Assembly (NCBI GenBank): GCA_037577475.1
Contig: CM075187.1
Coordinates: 19,188,810-19,252,809, forward strand
Length of the DNA stretch: 64,000 bases
Direction: 5' to 3'
Source: Chaunax sp. Z400
Taxonomy: Eukaryota > Chordata > Actinopteri > Lophiiformes > Chaunacidae
Within the stretch, counting starts at the first letter, position 1; every line of letters begins with the position of its first letter. Below are positions 35,680-47,199 of this stretch, piece by piece. The notes under the pieces were generated by a model. The model was not told where the DNA came from. It searched no databases and was given only the letters and a program-made list of their open reading frames with translations. The position numbers were made by a program, and so were the translations under genes.

Positions 35680-38600
35680 TCTGTGTGTGTGTGTGTGAGA
35701 GATAGAAGAGGGCGGATGTTCAGCCACCATACGTTATATGCATGCTCTCCTGGCATAACTATTGCCACGCTCCCCCCTGACATCTCTTCTTTGAAGCACA
35801 TAACCATTAACTCCAACAGGAACTCTTTATATGATCTGATATATCTTCAGACATTGAATACTGAAGGCCGAGTTCTTTGGCTTTGCATTTTTCTCGTATC
35901 AGGATGTCAACGTGAAACATTATTGCACGTACTGCCTGCTCTTGCTGGTTAAACAGTGAAGTATATGAGCATTAACCATGATCAGACATCTGACAGCCTG
36001 GTTAAGATGAAGTTTCTGTTCAGGATTGTTATTGGTATTAAGATATTAAGTTTATTATGAGATTATGTTATCTGTTATGTTTTTTTTGTCTGCCTATGTG
36101 TTCTTCTGTTTGTGTAAACTGAACTGAATGATTCCAAATGCTAGGAGGAGGTTTGCAGATTTAAGGAATTAGGTGGTGTTAATTTATTTGGCAGGAGACA
36201 GATCCCAATAAAGCAACGTCATTATGGTGACATCACCATCGTGTATGCTCTGGGTAAAATGATACCACCATTCATGATCTCTTCTCGGTGATACAAAATG
36301 GAATGCATGTATGGTGCACAATCCCAAGTGCACCATTTCCTCTTTCAGATACCTGCCGAGAGACAATTGTTCCAGTATTTTGTTTTGACGTAGCCTGGAG
36401 AACTACTTCCTGATAGTTCAGGTTTTAGTGACAAAGGTGTTGGTGAAGGTACAGTATGCACTCTCTGACTGCTTTTTAGGTTCTGAATTTGATTGTTTTT
36501 TTTTCCTACTTAAAGTAAAATATTTATGTATGTATGTAAGTATTAGTTTACAATTTTAAATGTAAAGGCTTTTTCTTTCTTATTGTACAACTGTTTTCTG
36601 GATGGATACTACCACTACTACTACTACCATGGTGATATCTTGGTATCGCAACTATTTCCTGATTGCTTGAGTTTTCCTGGCACTGGTGTTGTAGAGACGT
36701 GCTCTGTGAGCGCTCTCTGACAGGGTCTGTGTCAACAGAGGAGTTTGTAAGAGTTGTTTTGGTTCCTATCTCTAGCAGAGTGCATTTGAAATGAATAAAT
36801 GACTGCAGGTTAAAGGCTGTTTGAGGGTGTTTTTACATCTATACTGGATAAACAGAGAGCAGGGACACTGAGCACTTTTAATCCATATTCTCCTAGTTTT
36901 AGGACAATGGAGCAGGAAAATAATCCTAAACAATCAGACAAGGATGTCAAAGAGTTCTAAAGGCCAAATAGTACTATTGTTTGTAGCTGGCCAAGTCAAT
37001 CATCTGACCTCAGTCCAGCTGTGTTTTACTTTCTGAATTCCAGATGCCTTTAGATGCCTGAAGGATATCGATACTGAAAAGGTGTGCAAAACAATTCCAA
37101 AATCCAGCAAAACACACAGTAGCTGTGCACAGTAACTCCATATGGTATAAGGTTATAATAGGTGTCCAAAGAAATTGGATGTAAGGTTTACTTTCTGCTT
37201 CGCTGCACACTGTAGGACACTTCTGCATTGAACTGAACGGTAGAAATGAGCATTAATTAGGAGGAGCAGAAATCTCCAATACAGGAGTAATTCTAAGGAT
37301 ACAGCCGTTAACTTAAGGACATCCTCAAATTTATGTACTCAGCTTAGTCTGAGATGTTGAGTAGAATAGCTCTTAGCTTTACTTTGTGATACAGTATGTG
37401 TTGATGAAACTGTATGATACACAATGACACACAAGCAGACAATATTGAGCCTCTTAGCTATTCGTGACTGCATGTAAAATTAGCTTCATGTAAAACTGTT
37501 GCTGGTCCAGAATTTGACTTTGTATGTGTGAGCAGATGGTGAAGGCACCAAAAACATGTCATGTAATTAACTCAGGATCTCTGGTTGTCTAACTTTATAT
37601 GTTAGTTTTTTTTGTATGCTGGTTCTGTGGTGGTCTGATTGTGAATGCTTTTGTTCTCAAGGTCTTAGTTGCAATTGAGATTCTGATCTCAATAAAACAT
37701 ATTATTTGGATCCATTAGGACAATTAAATAAAAACGTTTTTAAATAAAAATGAATTCTGTGTCCAATTACTGCTGGTTACCTAAAATCTGGTAACCATGT
37801 ACAAGAAGGGCTGCAGTCCCTCCAAAATGAAAGTAAACACCTTACTTTATTCAGATTACTTCATTATTCCTTAAAATAAAACTTGACATAAACAATACAT
37901 CAGAAGGCAATGACCAACATAATTACACAAAAATCAGTCTTCAGTCATAATCTAACAGAAGTAATAGTTCTGGTTTTATTTGAATTCCTCTTGTGCTGCA
38001 GTGCAAACCCAGACATTCAATTTGTCAATGAGCAGCACAGTATAAACTTTTATTAGACAAAATTGAATACATATAGTAGATACATAGCATCAGTAAAACA
38101 GCTATGATATCTGCGTATTTCTTTGTTTTCCAATGTGTACAATTGCATCCCACAGCAGACAGATCATTTTAACATGTCCCATCTAACACCCTTAACTCTT
38201 GGCTATTGTGCCGGGGAATGGTTTGGATGCAGTGACAAATATGGCAAGTCAAAATGCACAGGGAGCAGCTATATTGTGCCTCACTCCAACTCAATCCTAT
38301 AATATTAAATCTGTCAGGCATAATTGGTTTCCTACCAGATAAAAAGCATAAAACTGCAGGGAAGACAATGTTCCCTGTTCACCACCATCTGTGCTCTGCG
38401 GCATGTCACTGCAGCAAGACTTAATGAATTATTAGGCCATTAAACTAAATGTGTTTACAGTCAAAGCAGCATCTACCACCTTTAACTCCTGATGTCCTTC
38501 CTCTTTCGGCTCCTATTCTGCACCCTAATTCACCTGTTGTGACACCCGTTGGCACCCTGTCTGCACCTGCCTCAAAACGTTTTCTTCAGGAGCTACAGTA

Positions 38601-38995
38601 TTAGCCACAGGGTCGCTGTGTTTCCCAGTTATAGCCAAAGCCTGGCAGGAGCCCCAAAGCACACTTTAAACATCGCTCGGTTGTAAACACAGCCTCTCTG
38701 AACCCTCCATATGTGCTGTTGATCTGAGCTTCAAGCCGTGTCTCAGCTCTGGCAGTTTTCAGGCATATTTGGCTGATTGTGGCAACAGATTAAAAAAAAA
38801 AGAAAAAAAGAAAGTAAGTTTTGCACAGATTTAGCAAAAATGTGGACTGATATCCTTTGGCCCAAGTTTCAGCTGACATTTGGTGGTGATGTGGAGAGGG
38901 GAATTCTGCCATGAACATGATCATTATAACACACTCCCACAATTAGCCATTAAAGTGTCACATTCCAACCCTGTCAACTGAAAAATATGTCGTTA
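35680..38995. other. No gene recognised
   Basis: 3.3 kb with only short open frames and small simple repeats (TG at 35681-35698, CTA units at 36609-36626). The stretch 38380-38760 is non-repetitive and of mixed composition. No domain or element was recognised. Confidence 0.4.
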
Positions 38996-39029
38996 ACCTA
39001 TACTGTTAATTTGCTCCACCAAATATGAG

Positions 39030-39245
39030 ATGGGTGGCATAGTGATTAGCACTGTTGCCTCACAGCAAGAAGGCTCTGGGTTCAAATCCATCTGCCCGTG
39101 TCGGCGTGGGTTCCCTCCGGGTTCTCCGGCTTCCTCCCACAGTCTAAAAACATACCGAATTGGTGACTCTTAATTGGTGTGAATGGTCTTTACCTCTCGC
39201 CCAGTGTCAGCCAGGATTGGCTCCGGCTGCATGGATAATGCTTAA
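39030..39245 (+). repeat. tRNA-related dispersed repeat (SINE-like) with internal deletion
   Basis: The left end has a box A-like TGGCATAGTGATTAGC and a box B-like GGGTTCAAATCC (39079-39090). It is followed by GTGGGTTCCCTCCGGGTTCT, CCGGCTTCCTCCCACAGTC and a GGTGTGAATGG tail. From memory this is one of the commonest repeats in teleost genomes. Compared with the usual form, a segment between box B and the TGCCCGTGTCGGCGTGGG block appears to be missing. Confidence 0.75.
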
Positions 39246-39259
39246 TAGCAATGTTTTTG

Positions 39260-40485
39260 TTCCAATCCAGGAAGTATGGCATTATGACAGTGCACAGAAA
39301 TCGTGGATGGAGGTCAGGGTAAATAATTGTGTTACAAAGTGTAGGACTTTGACAACTGTGGTTTGCATCCTATCAGCTTCTAGCTGCCGAAACACATAGT
39401 TAATGTTAGACAAAGACTGTATTTGGTTACATATTTAAAATGTCATACAGCCTGTCTTGTACTTCATGTCATCATTGACTTTTTCAATATTTACCCAACA
39501 GCACTATCTTTCCTGCCAGGAAACAAATCCAATACTCCCACAGTGAGTGTTTAAATGTGTAGATACTTATTCAGTGTATGAGTGGCTTAGCTGTAAACTC
39601 TGGGGCAGAATGATGAAGCTAAAAACTTCAGTTCTTCCATTGGCTAATTGAGACTGTCTCAAGTCAATCCCCTAACATTAAAATGTCCAGATTTATGGCA
39701 GGAATAAACATGTTTACAGCCTGGTATCAAACAACAGCTTTGGTCTCTTTGGTTAATAGCATTCGACATGGTAACTGCGTGGGGGTGAATTTTACATAGA
39801 TTACTTTTAGTTGACTTCTCGCCATGTTTGTGGTGTTTGATGCCTTTTGGAGGATTTCTCATGCAAGTATCTGACACATAATATGGCTTGTGGTTAATGG
39901 CATGAAGAGATTGATTTTCTCATGAAATGAAATGATGCATGTTGTAGAAGCTGTTAGCGAGCCAGTGGCTGCCTTTTCATGATGCCCCTTCAACACCCCA
40001 CCCTACCCCACATCCCCAAAAAGAGACTACAATGGAAATAAGCCATTGGGCTTTACTGTGTTTGAATCCTTTTGATTTCATTTCTTTATCTGGGGCATCT
40101 CCACATACAGAAGCATACGATATGGGCACCCTTAAGTTTCACTTTGGTGTTTTAAGCTTTATTGTTTAGGGGGATTAGTTCTCCCAGCAGAGCTATTATA
40201 ACTGCTCTCACTAAATCTAACTGTATCACCACATATAAGATATGCAAAAAAAAATGGTCAATTCCTTTAGTGTGAGCTGAATAATAAACAGCAACATTTA
40301 AGAGTCTCAGAAAGCTGTATCTCACATTGGCTTATCTGAGTCATGACAGCAAGCAAATAACGTCTTGTTTTCCCACTGCCCTTTGTTTCCACTTCTCCAC
40401 CTTGATCACATACAGCATGTTTTTCTTCAGTCGGAGAGAACTGAAGGGAAGGGCTGCACCAATCAAACCTAAGACACAAACACCA
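39260..40485. other. No gene recognised
   Basis: Short open frames on both strands only. Nothing recognised. Confidence 0.4.
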
Positions 40486-40490
40486 CAGTG

Positions 40491-40524
40491 TTAGCCATCA
40501 AATACCACAGTATTTGATGGCTAA
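40491..40524. repeat. Perfect 15-bp inverted repeat, 4-base loop
   Basis: TTAGCCATCAAATAC (40491-40505) and GTATTTGATGGCTAA (40510-40524) are exact reverse complements around a CACA loop. No T-run follows, and this is vertebrate-like DNA, so it is not called a bacterial-type terminator. Confidence 0.85.
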
Positions 40525-40810
40525 GCTGGGTTGCAAGACCCACTTTATTAAAAAAAATAGCCTGAAAATATATCACTGGAAAATCCGCAAATGCTTCTGT
40601 GATGGCTCTTTTTTCTGGAAGTGAAAAAAAAAAGAAGTTTAATGATATTTTTTTCAGTATTTCACCAGTTTGGCCTGCGTTGTGTTCAGATGATGCTGGC
40701 ACCATGAAGGAGCAGATGCCTCTGATTAGCTGCCATTACTGGCGTCACACAAACATATTCCTGCTTCTTTCCATGGGCGATCACACTTATCTTCTGCTAG
40801 TGATGTACGT

Positions 40811-40854
40811 GGGTGTGTGTGTGTGTGTGTGTGTACGTGTGTTTGTGTGTGTGT
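40811..40854. repeat. (TG)n microsatellite, interrupted
   Basis: About 20 GT units with interruptions at TACG and TTTG. The longest open frame in the window (40726-41340 minus, 204 codons) reads through it as a His-Thr run. Confidence 0.95.
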
Positions 40855-41253
40855 AAATAGCACAAAGTGATAAACAGAGACATTAATAACAAACTGGGAC
40901 ATGAGGATTGAGGATGCATGACAGAAAAAGACGGAAAGAAGTCTGCGTGAGGGGAAAGCAGAGAGGTATCCGACCACAGCTCTCATACTTCCTCTCTGTC
41001 CGCTGGGACATAAATTCACGTTTGATGACACCGTTAGGCCGATCGGACAGACAGGATGCTGGCAAGAGCGGTCTAGAGGATCAAGCAGGGCAGCTGTCTT
41101 TGATGCTAGCTCTGTTCTGTGGTGACTGGAGTGGAGAAGCATGGGGAGCCGGATTGTTGTTTTGCCCAGTACTTGAGCTTCTTTTCCCTTGATGCGCAAA
41201 CAGCAGCTCTTCCACGGTTTGGCTAAAGAACCAACACTCATCTTACACTCATA

Positions 41254-41519
41254 CACTGCAAAAAAGAGCAGCCAAAGTACGAGAAGCAAACACTGAATTT
41301 GAGGAGACAATGACTTAATACTAGTGAAATTATCTGTCAATGCAGCAAGATAATTTTACTTGTTAAGAAATCTTAAAATAAATTGGGTCAGTCTAGAAAT
41401 AAGTAGACTAGATTTAAAAAAAAAAAAAAAAAGCAACTAACATTTAAAGCAAGATAATTAATCCCACGTTTCCAGGTCTAAGATTTTAAATCTCGGTAAG
41501 TACAGAACAATTTGCAGTG
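41254..41519. mobile_element. MITE with CACTGCAAA ends and TA flanks
   Basis: The element starts CACTGCAAA and ends TTTGCAGTG, exact inverted termini of nine bases, with TA directly outside both ends (41252-41253 and 41520-41521). The 266-bp interior has no coding capacity and includes AAGATAATTTTACTTG-type words typical of a frequent fish repeat, plus an A run of 17 (41416-41432). TA duplication is the hallmark of Tc1/mariner-type insertion, which suggests that group supplied the transposase, although short termini leave the assignment open. Confidence 0.7.
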
Positions 41520-41671
41520 TATAAGATCCTGGTACTAGAAACAGGGGAAAAAAGCAACCAGCTGATGTCTCCTTCAAATTAAAACACATGCCTGAGGTAT
41601 AATCATGATAAATGACAAAACTCAAACATTGTGTGGCTGTTGAACTGATGTAGATATGATGTCCTGTGGCA

Positions 41672-41745
41672 AGGCAAGGAAAGGCACTTTTAATAGCACA
41701 ATATTTTTCACTACAGGCATAAACACATTAAACCAATACTACACC
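41672..41745 (-). mobile_element. L2-type LINE 3'-tail fragment
   Basis: GGCAAGGCAAGGAAAGGCAC followed by TTTTAATAGCACAAT reads on the minus strand as a decayed ATTGTGCTATTAAAA...CCTTGCC tail, like the 3' end of fish L2-type LINEs recalled from memory. Confidence 0.45.
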
Positions 41746-41761
41746 ATACTACAATAAATGC

Positions 41762-41860
41762 CTGTGGTTCAGGAGGGAGAGCTGGTAAGCCATTATTTGT
41801 AGGTTTGGTGCTGCATGTTGAAGTGCCTTTGAGCAGAACCATGAAGCATGAAATTGTAAT
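41762..41860 (+). repeat. SINE-like fragment
   Basis: The words GGTTCAGGAGGGAGAGCTGG and CTGCATGTTGAAGTGCCTTT followed by GAGCAG match, from memory, the head of a common fish SINE whose middle reads GTCGAAGTGTCCTTGGGCAAG. A related piece is at 44680-44840. Confidence 0.45.
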
Positions 41861-41869
41861 CTGTGCACG

Positions 41870-43010
41870 TTGTACATCTGTGAGGTTGAATATAGCTTCA
41901 GGGCATCTAAAAATACATTTTCAATTAATACCTATGGAATTAATAAGATATTGACCATAGTTGGAAGAATTTGTTACTTAGATTTGTGAGAGAAGAGTGC
42001 CAGGCCTTTCTATTGTGATACTTAGACTGGTTTAAATGAGATTTCTAAAATGACTGCAAAATTGTGTGACTCTGAAAATGAAGAGCATCTTGTCTGGATG
42101 TTCTGCTCTTGGGGAATAGTCAAGAAAAGGTTCCATGTACATTATTACAAATTATTAGTAGCTCTGTGCAGCAACGTTTTTACATGTGGGTCTACATTTC
42201 TCATGCAGATGTAGGACTATACATACATACATTCATGCATACTTTAATTAATTATTTTATTATTATTAATCATTTAAGTTTTAATGAAAATCTGCTTATG
42301 TTTAATGAGATAGACAATGCATTTTGCACATTTTCTAGACCTCAAATATTTGCATAGTGTGTTCTGCTGAGAAACACAAGGGGAGAGATGTTTTATTTCC
42401 ACATCACTTTGTCAGCTGTTATTTATTTGGTGCATGATGTGCTTCTTTAGATGAGTGAAGGTTTCTATGCATGTGCCAAAGATGAATGCAACCTCTAAAA
42501 TATCACTGCCTGATAAATTCATACACTGTCCCTAAAGGATGCAATGAGTCACCACAAGTTATCTGCACTAGACATATTAATGAGGAGAATATAACACTGA
42601 AATGCATCATGATCTAATTGTGTCCTTGTGACAAAATCAACTACTCTCCCTGACATCTGTGTATTAGTGAAATCGGCAAAGGCAGGCGAGAAATTGAGAC
42701 TTTAAAACATACTGTAATGGTCATGAGCTGGATTTCATTGTGTAGGACACACGTTTACGCCTATAGCTGAATTGCCAGGACATCGTTTTAGCACACTATT
42801 GCTGACAAGATTTATGACTCTTTTGTTGTTAGCTGTGTTTATTTGTGTGCTCTTTCTCCTCACTGTTGATGAAGTTTAGGGGCATTCAAGTCTGAGAAAA
42901 TTAAGGCCATCAACCTATATGCCATGCAGAGTGGCTGATTGCAGAATTCCCACATCAGGGAGCAAAGTCCATTATCATTAGTTATCCACAGATACGTGCT
43001 TCTGACAATC
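41870..43010. other. No gene recognised
   Basis: One open frame (42109-42357 plus) without a domain. A TACA-rich patch lies near 42225. Nothing else recognised. Confidence 0.4.
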
Positions 43011-43017
43011 AAGGATG

Positions 43018-43200
43018 ACAGACTGAGGGGATGGCAAGGAGGAAGGAGACAGAGAGAGTAGGAGATAAGCTAGGTAAGATACAAAAGAATGAGAAAAGGG
43101 AGCTTGACAGAGCTGTAGCGATTGAAAAGAAAATGAACAGACATACACAAGGAGGGAGAAAAAGGGGGCAAAGGGAGGGAGAGGGGAGAGATTGAGAATG
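43018..43200. repeat. Purine-rich (GA-rich) tract
   Basis: The plus strand is strongly biased to A and G over about 180 bases, with GGAGGGAGA and GAGAGAG words. Minus-strand Ser/Leu/Pro-rich frames (42978-43263) are a by-product of this bias. Such tracts can adopt triplex structures, which is inference. Confidence 0.7.
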
Positions 43201-43209
43201 AGAGCTATT

Positions 43210-43855
43210 GATTGTCGCATCTGCACCTGCCATGCCAAAAGAAAAGGCACCAGACAAAATCAAATGTCATCATTTGGGAAGAGACTGGCGAGTCCCCTGA
43301 CTCATCTCGCACAAGGGCCACTCTGGCTGTCATCCGCCATTCCTTCAAACATTCATCAAAATTCATCACGACTACCCAGACTGAGATTCATCTGAGGAAA
43401 ACACATACAAAAGTAGTGACAGTGGACTGGAATGCGCAGACATCAATCACTTGTACATAGAGAAGAAGGCAGTGTAATGTCTTTTCAGATATTTAAAGTG
43501 ATAAACAAAGAGGATGACTGAAGCTTTTTGAATGAGCGAAACTGCAATGTAAGGGATAAAAGAGAGTATTAATAAAAGCTGTCATTCATGGATTCTTGGA
43601 TGTCTCCTGATAGTCATTTACTAAAATAACAACAAACTTTACAAAGGTGCAACAAAGACGAGGGATCCCAACGCAGGCTGCCATACCCTGAAGCCGAGTA
43701 ATATTTCCTTGAAACAGTTTATTTTCTCAGCTTCAACCCTAAAGAAAAATAGGTTACCTGCAGTTATACATTCAAGCAAAATCTTTCAGGGTGTCTTGTG
43801 CGGGATCCACTGGTTTTGTTAAATTCAACTTCTTATTGGAACAATGTTTACAATA
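43210..43855. other. No gene recognised
   Basis: Two overlapping plus-strand frames (43192-43395, 43212-43460). No domain or repeat was assigned. Confidence 0.4.
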
Positions 43856-43860
43856 TGCAG

Positions 43861-44665
43861 TGTTCATATTGGACATCATCAGCTGTCAGAGTCAGGTCTC
43901 AGACATCAGATGAAAAGGCATCAGGTCTCTGAAAAACCTCCTTCAGGAGTTGCACCATCAAAAATCAGGCGAAATGGCTTCAGATGGAAAAACATGACAG
44001 GGCATCAAGATGCGACCACAGAAATTTACAAGACAAAGTTTCTACACAGGCGGATCTGAATAACAAACATTTGCTTGATTGCAATACGTCTTATTTTTTT
44101 TCTCATAAATTGCTAGTGCCAAGATACATGCATATTATGATAAAAGGTAGAAAGTGAGCAAAAGTGATATTGAAAAGTTTTGTTAATATTAGGCTGATAA
44201 GCTTGTGTGCAGCTAACCGTAGCTAGCTTGAGAAATAGCAGCAGAAATTATGTGATGTAGTCGGCTTAAGTGAGGAACTGATTTTTTCTGTAAACAAAAT
44301 AGGTCTTGTTGTGAATGGTTAATGTGTTCAGTAATGTGTTCTTACCAACTGCTGCTGCATCAATACATCTTTACACTAGCAAAAGTGTAAGAAAATAACA
44401 GCTATAGGTCTCTAGCAAATGTTAGTTCAGTCACCGTTTTTGGTTCGTGCCTCTTTGCAATGTAATTGTGGTCGCATTTTGATGACGTTTCATGTTTTTG
44501 CAGGCCGTTTCATCCGACACCATCTTGGCTGAAGCTCTTTCATCTGAGGCCATTTCGCCTGATGTGCGATGGTGCAATTCCTGACAGATTTTCCTAAGAA
44601 GTGATACCTTTTCATCTGATGGCTGAGACCTGACTATGAAAGCAGGGGATGTGCTTATATGAACA
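43861..44665. repeat. Long inverted repeat: two arms around a 412-bp spacer
   Basis: Arm 1 (43861-44038) and the reverse complement of arm 2 (44451-44665) align along their whole length at roughly 75-80% by eye. Shared blocks include AGTCAGGTCTCAG, CATCAGATGAAAAGG, TTGCACCATC, ATCAGGCGAAATGGC and ATGCGACCACA. Arm 2 is longer because it carries extra units of a 15-bp periodic tract. The spacer (44039-44450) is AT-rich, with no open frame of note. Either this is a DNA element with long terminal inverted repeats, or two copies of an unnamed repeat inserted head to head. I could not find a target duplication outside the arms. Confidence 0.75.
44500..44559 (-). repeat. Four 15-bp units in arm 2
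   Basis: On the minus strand the units are GGCGAAATGGCCTCA, GATGAAAGAGCTTCA, GCCAAGATGGTGTCG and GATGAAACGGCCTGC. They alternate so that units 1 and 3, and 2 and 4, are most alike. In the open frame 44431-44700 (minus) they read as pentapeptides GEMAS, DERAS, AKMVS and DETAC. Arm 1 keeps only about one pair. Confidence 0.65.
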
Positions 44666-44679
44666 CTACAGAGGCTCAG

Positions 44680-44845
44680 CAAGCAGAGCGGGCGAACCAC
44701 TGGCTGCAGGGATGGCTGTTTGATGGTACATGTCCTTTAGCAAGACCCTGAAACCTTACATGGTACCTTTTGATGAAGACTTGAACGAGAGACTACTTGT
44801 AAAGCACTTTGGATAAAACCAGTCGTCTTCATAGCAGTATAGAGG
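44680..44845 (+). repeat. SINE/LINE-tail-like fragment
   Basis: GCGAACCACTGGCTGCAGGG, then TGTCCTTTAGCAAGACCCTG, then TTGTAAAGCACTTTGGATAA follow the order found, from memory, in a widespread fish SINE with an L2-type tail. Confidence 0.5.
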
Positions 44846-44849
44846 AATA

Positions 44850-46695
44850 GATTTTGATTTGATTTCACTTTTGATTTGCGCATTGATTGACTTTACCCCT
44901 GAGAAGCACATGAGCCAAAAAGATGTGCAAATTCGATTTAACACTTGGAACTACGTTTGACACGCCCTGTGTTGAACCTGCGTACCAATTATAATCTTGT
45001 GAGTTCCCTGGTGGGATTAATTTCCAGTTGTCAGTTTAATTTGTCCATAAGTTTTATGATATTAACTTCCTCTACTTGAAGAGCTCTTTCGTTGGATGGC
45101 AAACATCCTCAATCACATTCAAGGACCTCTAGACAGTGATACTGAAAAGAGAAATGTGTTTATTCATGGCTAGAACCAATGACACCATCTTAATTGTTTT
45201 TGTTTCTTGACTCCTTTCAACTCTCAGGTGTTTAAGTAAATTGCTTGTTTGTTTCCACCCTCATTGCTTTTCTCTGACAATGTCAACCTTAGATAGAATG
45301 ACTGAATGTGGGAAGGTTGAGGGTATAAGACGAAACAAACATGCTCCTTGTCTGCTTCACATGATTTCAATTTGGTTTCCATTGGAAACAGGCACTGTGC
45401 GTAGACAATGACGTGGGCATTTTTCTTTAACAGAGGTAGGGATCGCGCCCTTCATCATTCTTAGTGGCAGAGCACCTGATTACATGAAAGAGAGAAAGGA
45501 CCTCAAGGTTTTTCTCAATTATGCCAGAAGATCTCTCTAAACTGAATTTATCGAAACTCTTAACTGAATCTACTGCGCAGTTGTTATTCACAGCATTAAA
45601 GTGAGGCGGCTAAGGCATTATTATTGTTTAAGTTTTAATTGAATCTGACTCCTATTCAAGGTTTTAAGGCCAGTTTTATTGACCACTTGAGGGCCCATTA
45701 ACCCCTGCCCTGCTTGCTCATACACACAATTATAATGATCACTGATTTACCACTTAAAATAGTCAATTTTGCCAGCTGAAATAAGAACTGTCACTAGCAG
45801 AATTTATTACGTCACATGTTGCTAATCAAGGTAACATTTATGTGAATTTGAAAAGGTTATTTCTGGCAGACCCATCATTTTTAGCTGACTCATCTTAAAA
45901 TGAGAAAACTATAGTGTATGTATAGTGTATGTAACCACAGTGACATACTATGGTTATAAAACTGTATCATTAGGACTTGCAGACATCTACGCCTGTTACA
46001 TAACAGACTTCTGACATTGACGCACTCTCTCTCTATTGTACCTCTAAATTATGAATTGTCATATTAAGCAGCTCCTCAATCCAAATACATAACGTCCACT
46101 TAATGCACAGTGGGCCACACAAGGACTTACAAACTCTGCCGTATATATGCTTCCATACTTCCTTATCATTTAAAGGTAGGCCAGACATTCAAAGTACATT
46201 ATTTTCTATGTGTAACTGTCCGTGGTTTTAATTTTCTGTGTGTAAACAACTGCAATAAAACAACTAGGCTACTTCAGTGGACTATGACATGCAGCTAAAT
46301 CCTAGCAAAGGACAAGCAATATAACCGCATCCAAAAACTGCACACATATAGTATGTGTAATCATCAGTACCACAGAGAGACAAGCGGGTGTGCATTACTC
46401 ACTCTGTTTGAAGAAGAGGGCCTCTCTCCTGTATTTCATGGTTGAGAAGTGGTCAAAAAGCAGACAGAACCAGCAAATTAGCCGCTGAAGTTTTCCTCAT
46501 TAAAACTCCTGAATCCTTTTTTTTTCTTCTCCAAAACCACACTCAAAACCACACGTTGATCAACTTGACAGGTGAGGCTCATTAAGGAGCTGATTAGACT
46601 GCATCATTATTGCATAGGAGTGCCTTGGGCTGCTCCCTCTGTAATATAGGTTGAAACTGCAATATTGATCTCTCATAACAAGGGCAGATACAGAT
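44850..46695. other. No gene recognised
   Basis: Short open frames only. Nothing recognised. Confidence 0.4.
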
Positions 46696-46700
46696 ACAGA

Positions 46701-46727
46701 TTTTTTATTTATTTATTTATTTTTTTG
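46701..46727. repeat. (ATTT)n simple repeat
   Basis: TTTATTTATTTA-type units between T runs, next to the downstream end of the Tc1 relic. Confidence 0.85.
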
Positions 46728-46729
46728 GA

Positions 46730-47190
46730 GTTAATCAGTTTGTTGATTGAGGCCTGTGGAATGCTGGTCCACTTGTCTTCTGCGCAAAGTTGCTGGATAT
46801 TGGCCGGAGCTGAAACACGCTGTAGTACACACGAATCCAGAGAATCACTAAGATGCTCAGTGGGTGACTTATCTGGTAAGTATGCCGGCCATGCAAGAAC
46901 TGGGATGTTTTCAGCTTCCAGGAACTGTGTACAGACCCTTGCAACATGGGGCCTTGCATTATCATGCTGCAACATGAGGTGATGGTGGTGGTGATGGACG
47001 AATGGAGCGACAATGGGCCTCAGGTTCTTGTCACAGTACCTTTGTGCATTCAAAATGTCATTAGGAAAATTCAGCTGTGTTCTTTGTATGTAGCCATAAT
47101 CTTACCGCCACCATGGGCCATTCTGTTCACAACACTGGCAACAGCAAAACCACACGACACCATACACACAGTCTGCCATCTGCCTGGTGT
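46730..47190 (-). mobile_element. Tc1-like transposase relic, C-terminal half
   Basis: The minus-strand frame from 47053 to 46709 encodes the catalytic C-terminal part of a Tc1-type DDE transposase, the enzyme that cuts and pastes the transposon at TA sites. Residues 30-36 are HDNARPH with the second catalytic Asp at residue 31, and SPTEH follows with the catalytic Glu at residue 66. Exactly 34 residues lie between them, the DD34E spacing of the Tc1 family. Upstream sequence to 47190 continues the domain in other frames. The first Asp and the N-terminal DNA-binding domain are missing. A run of six His (residues 20-25) just before HDNARPH looks like a CAC/CAT slippage expansion. The C-terminal end decays into the (ATTT)n tract. 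Dead. Confidence 0.88.
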
Positions 47191-47199
47191 AGATTTTAG

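Noticed and set aside
40491..40524. Rho-independent terminator
   Set aside because: A strong hairpin, but no U-tract follows, and the window is vertebrate-like DNA where such terminators are not used.
40726..41340. Longest open frame in the window (204 codons, minus strand)
   Set aside because: It reads through a TG microsatellite as a His-Thr run and overlaps the left end of the MITE at 41254. No domain and no splice context support a gene.
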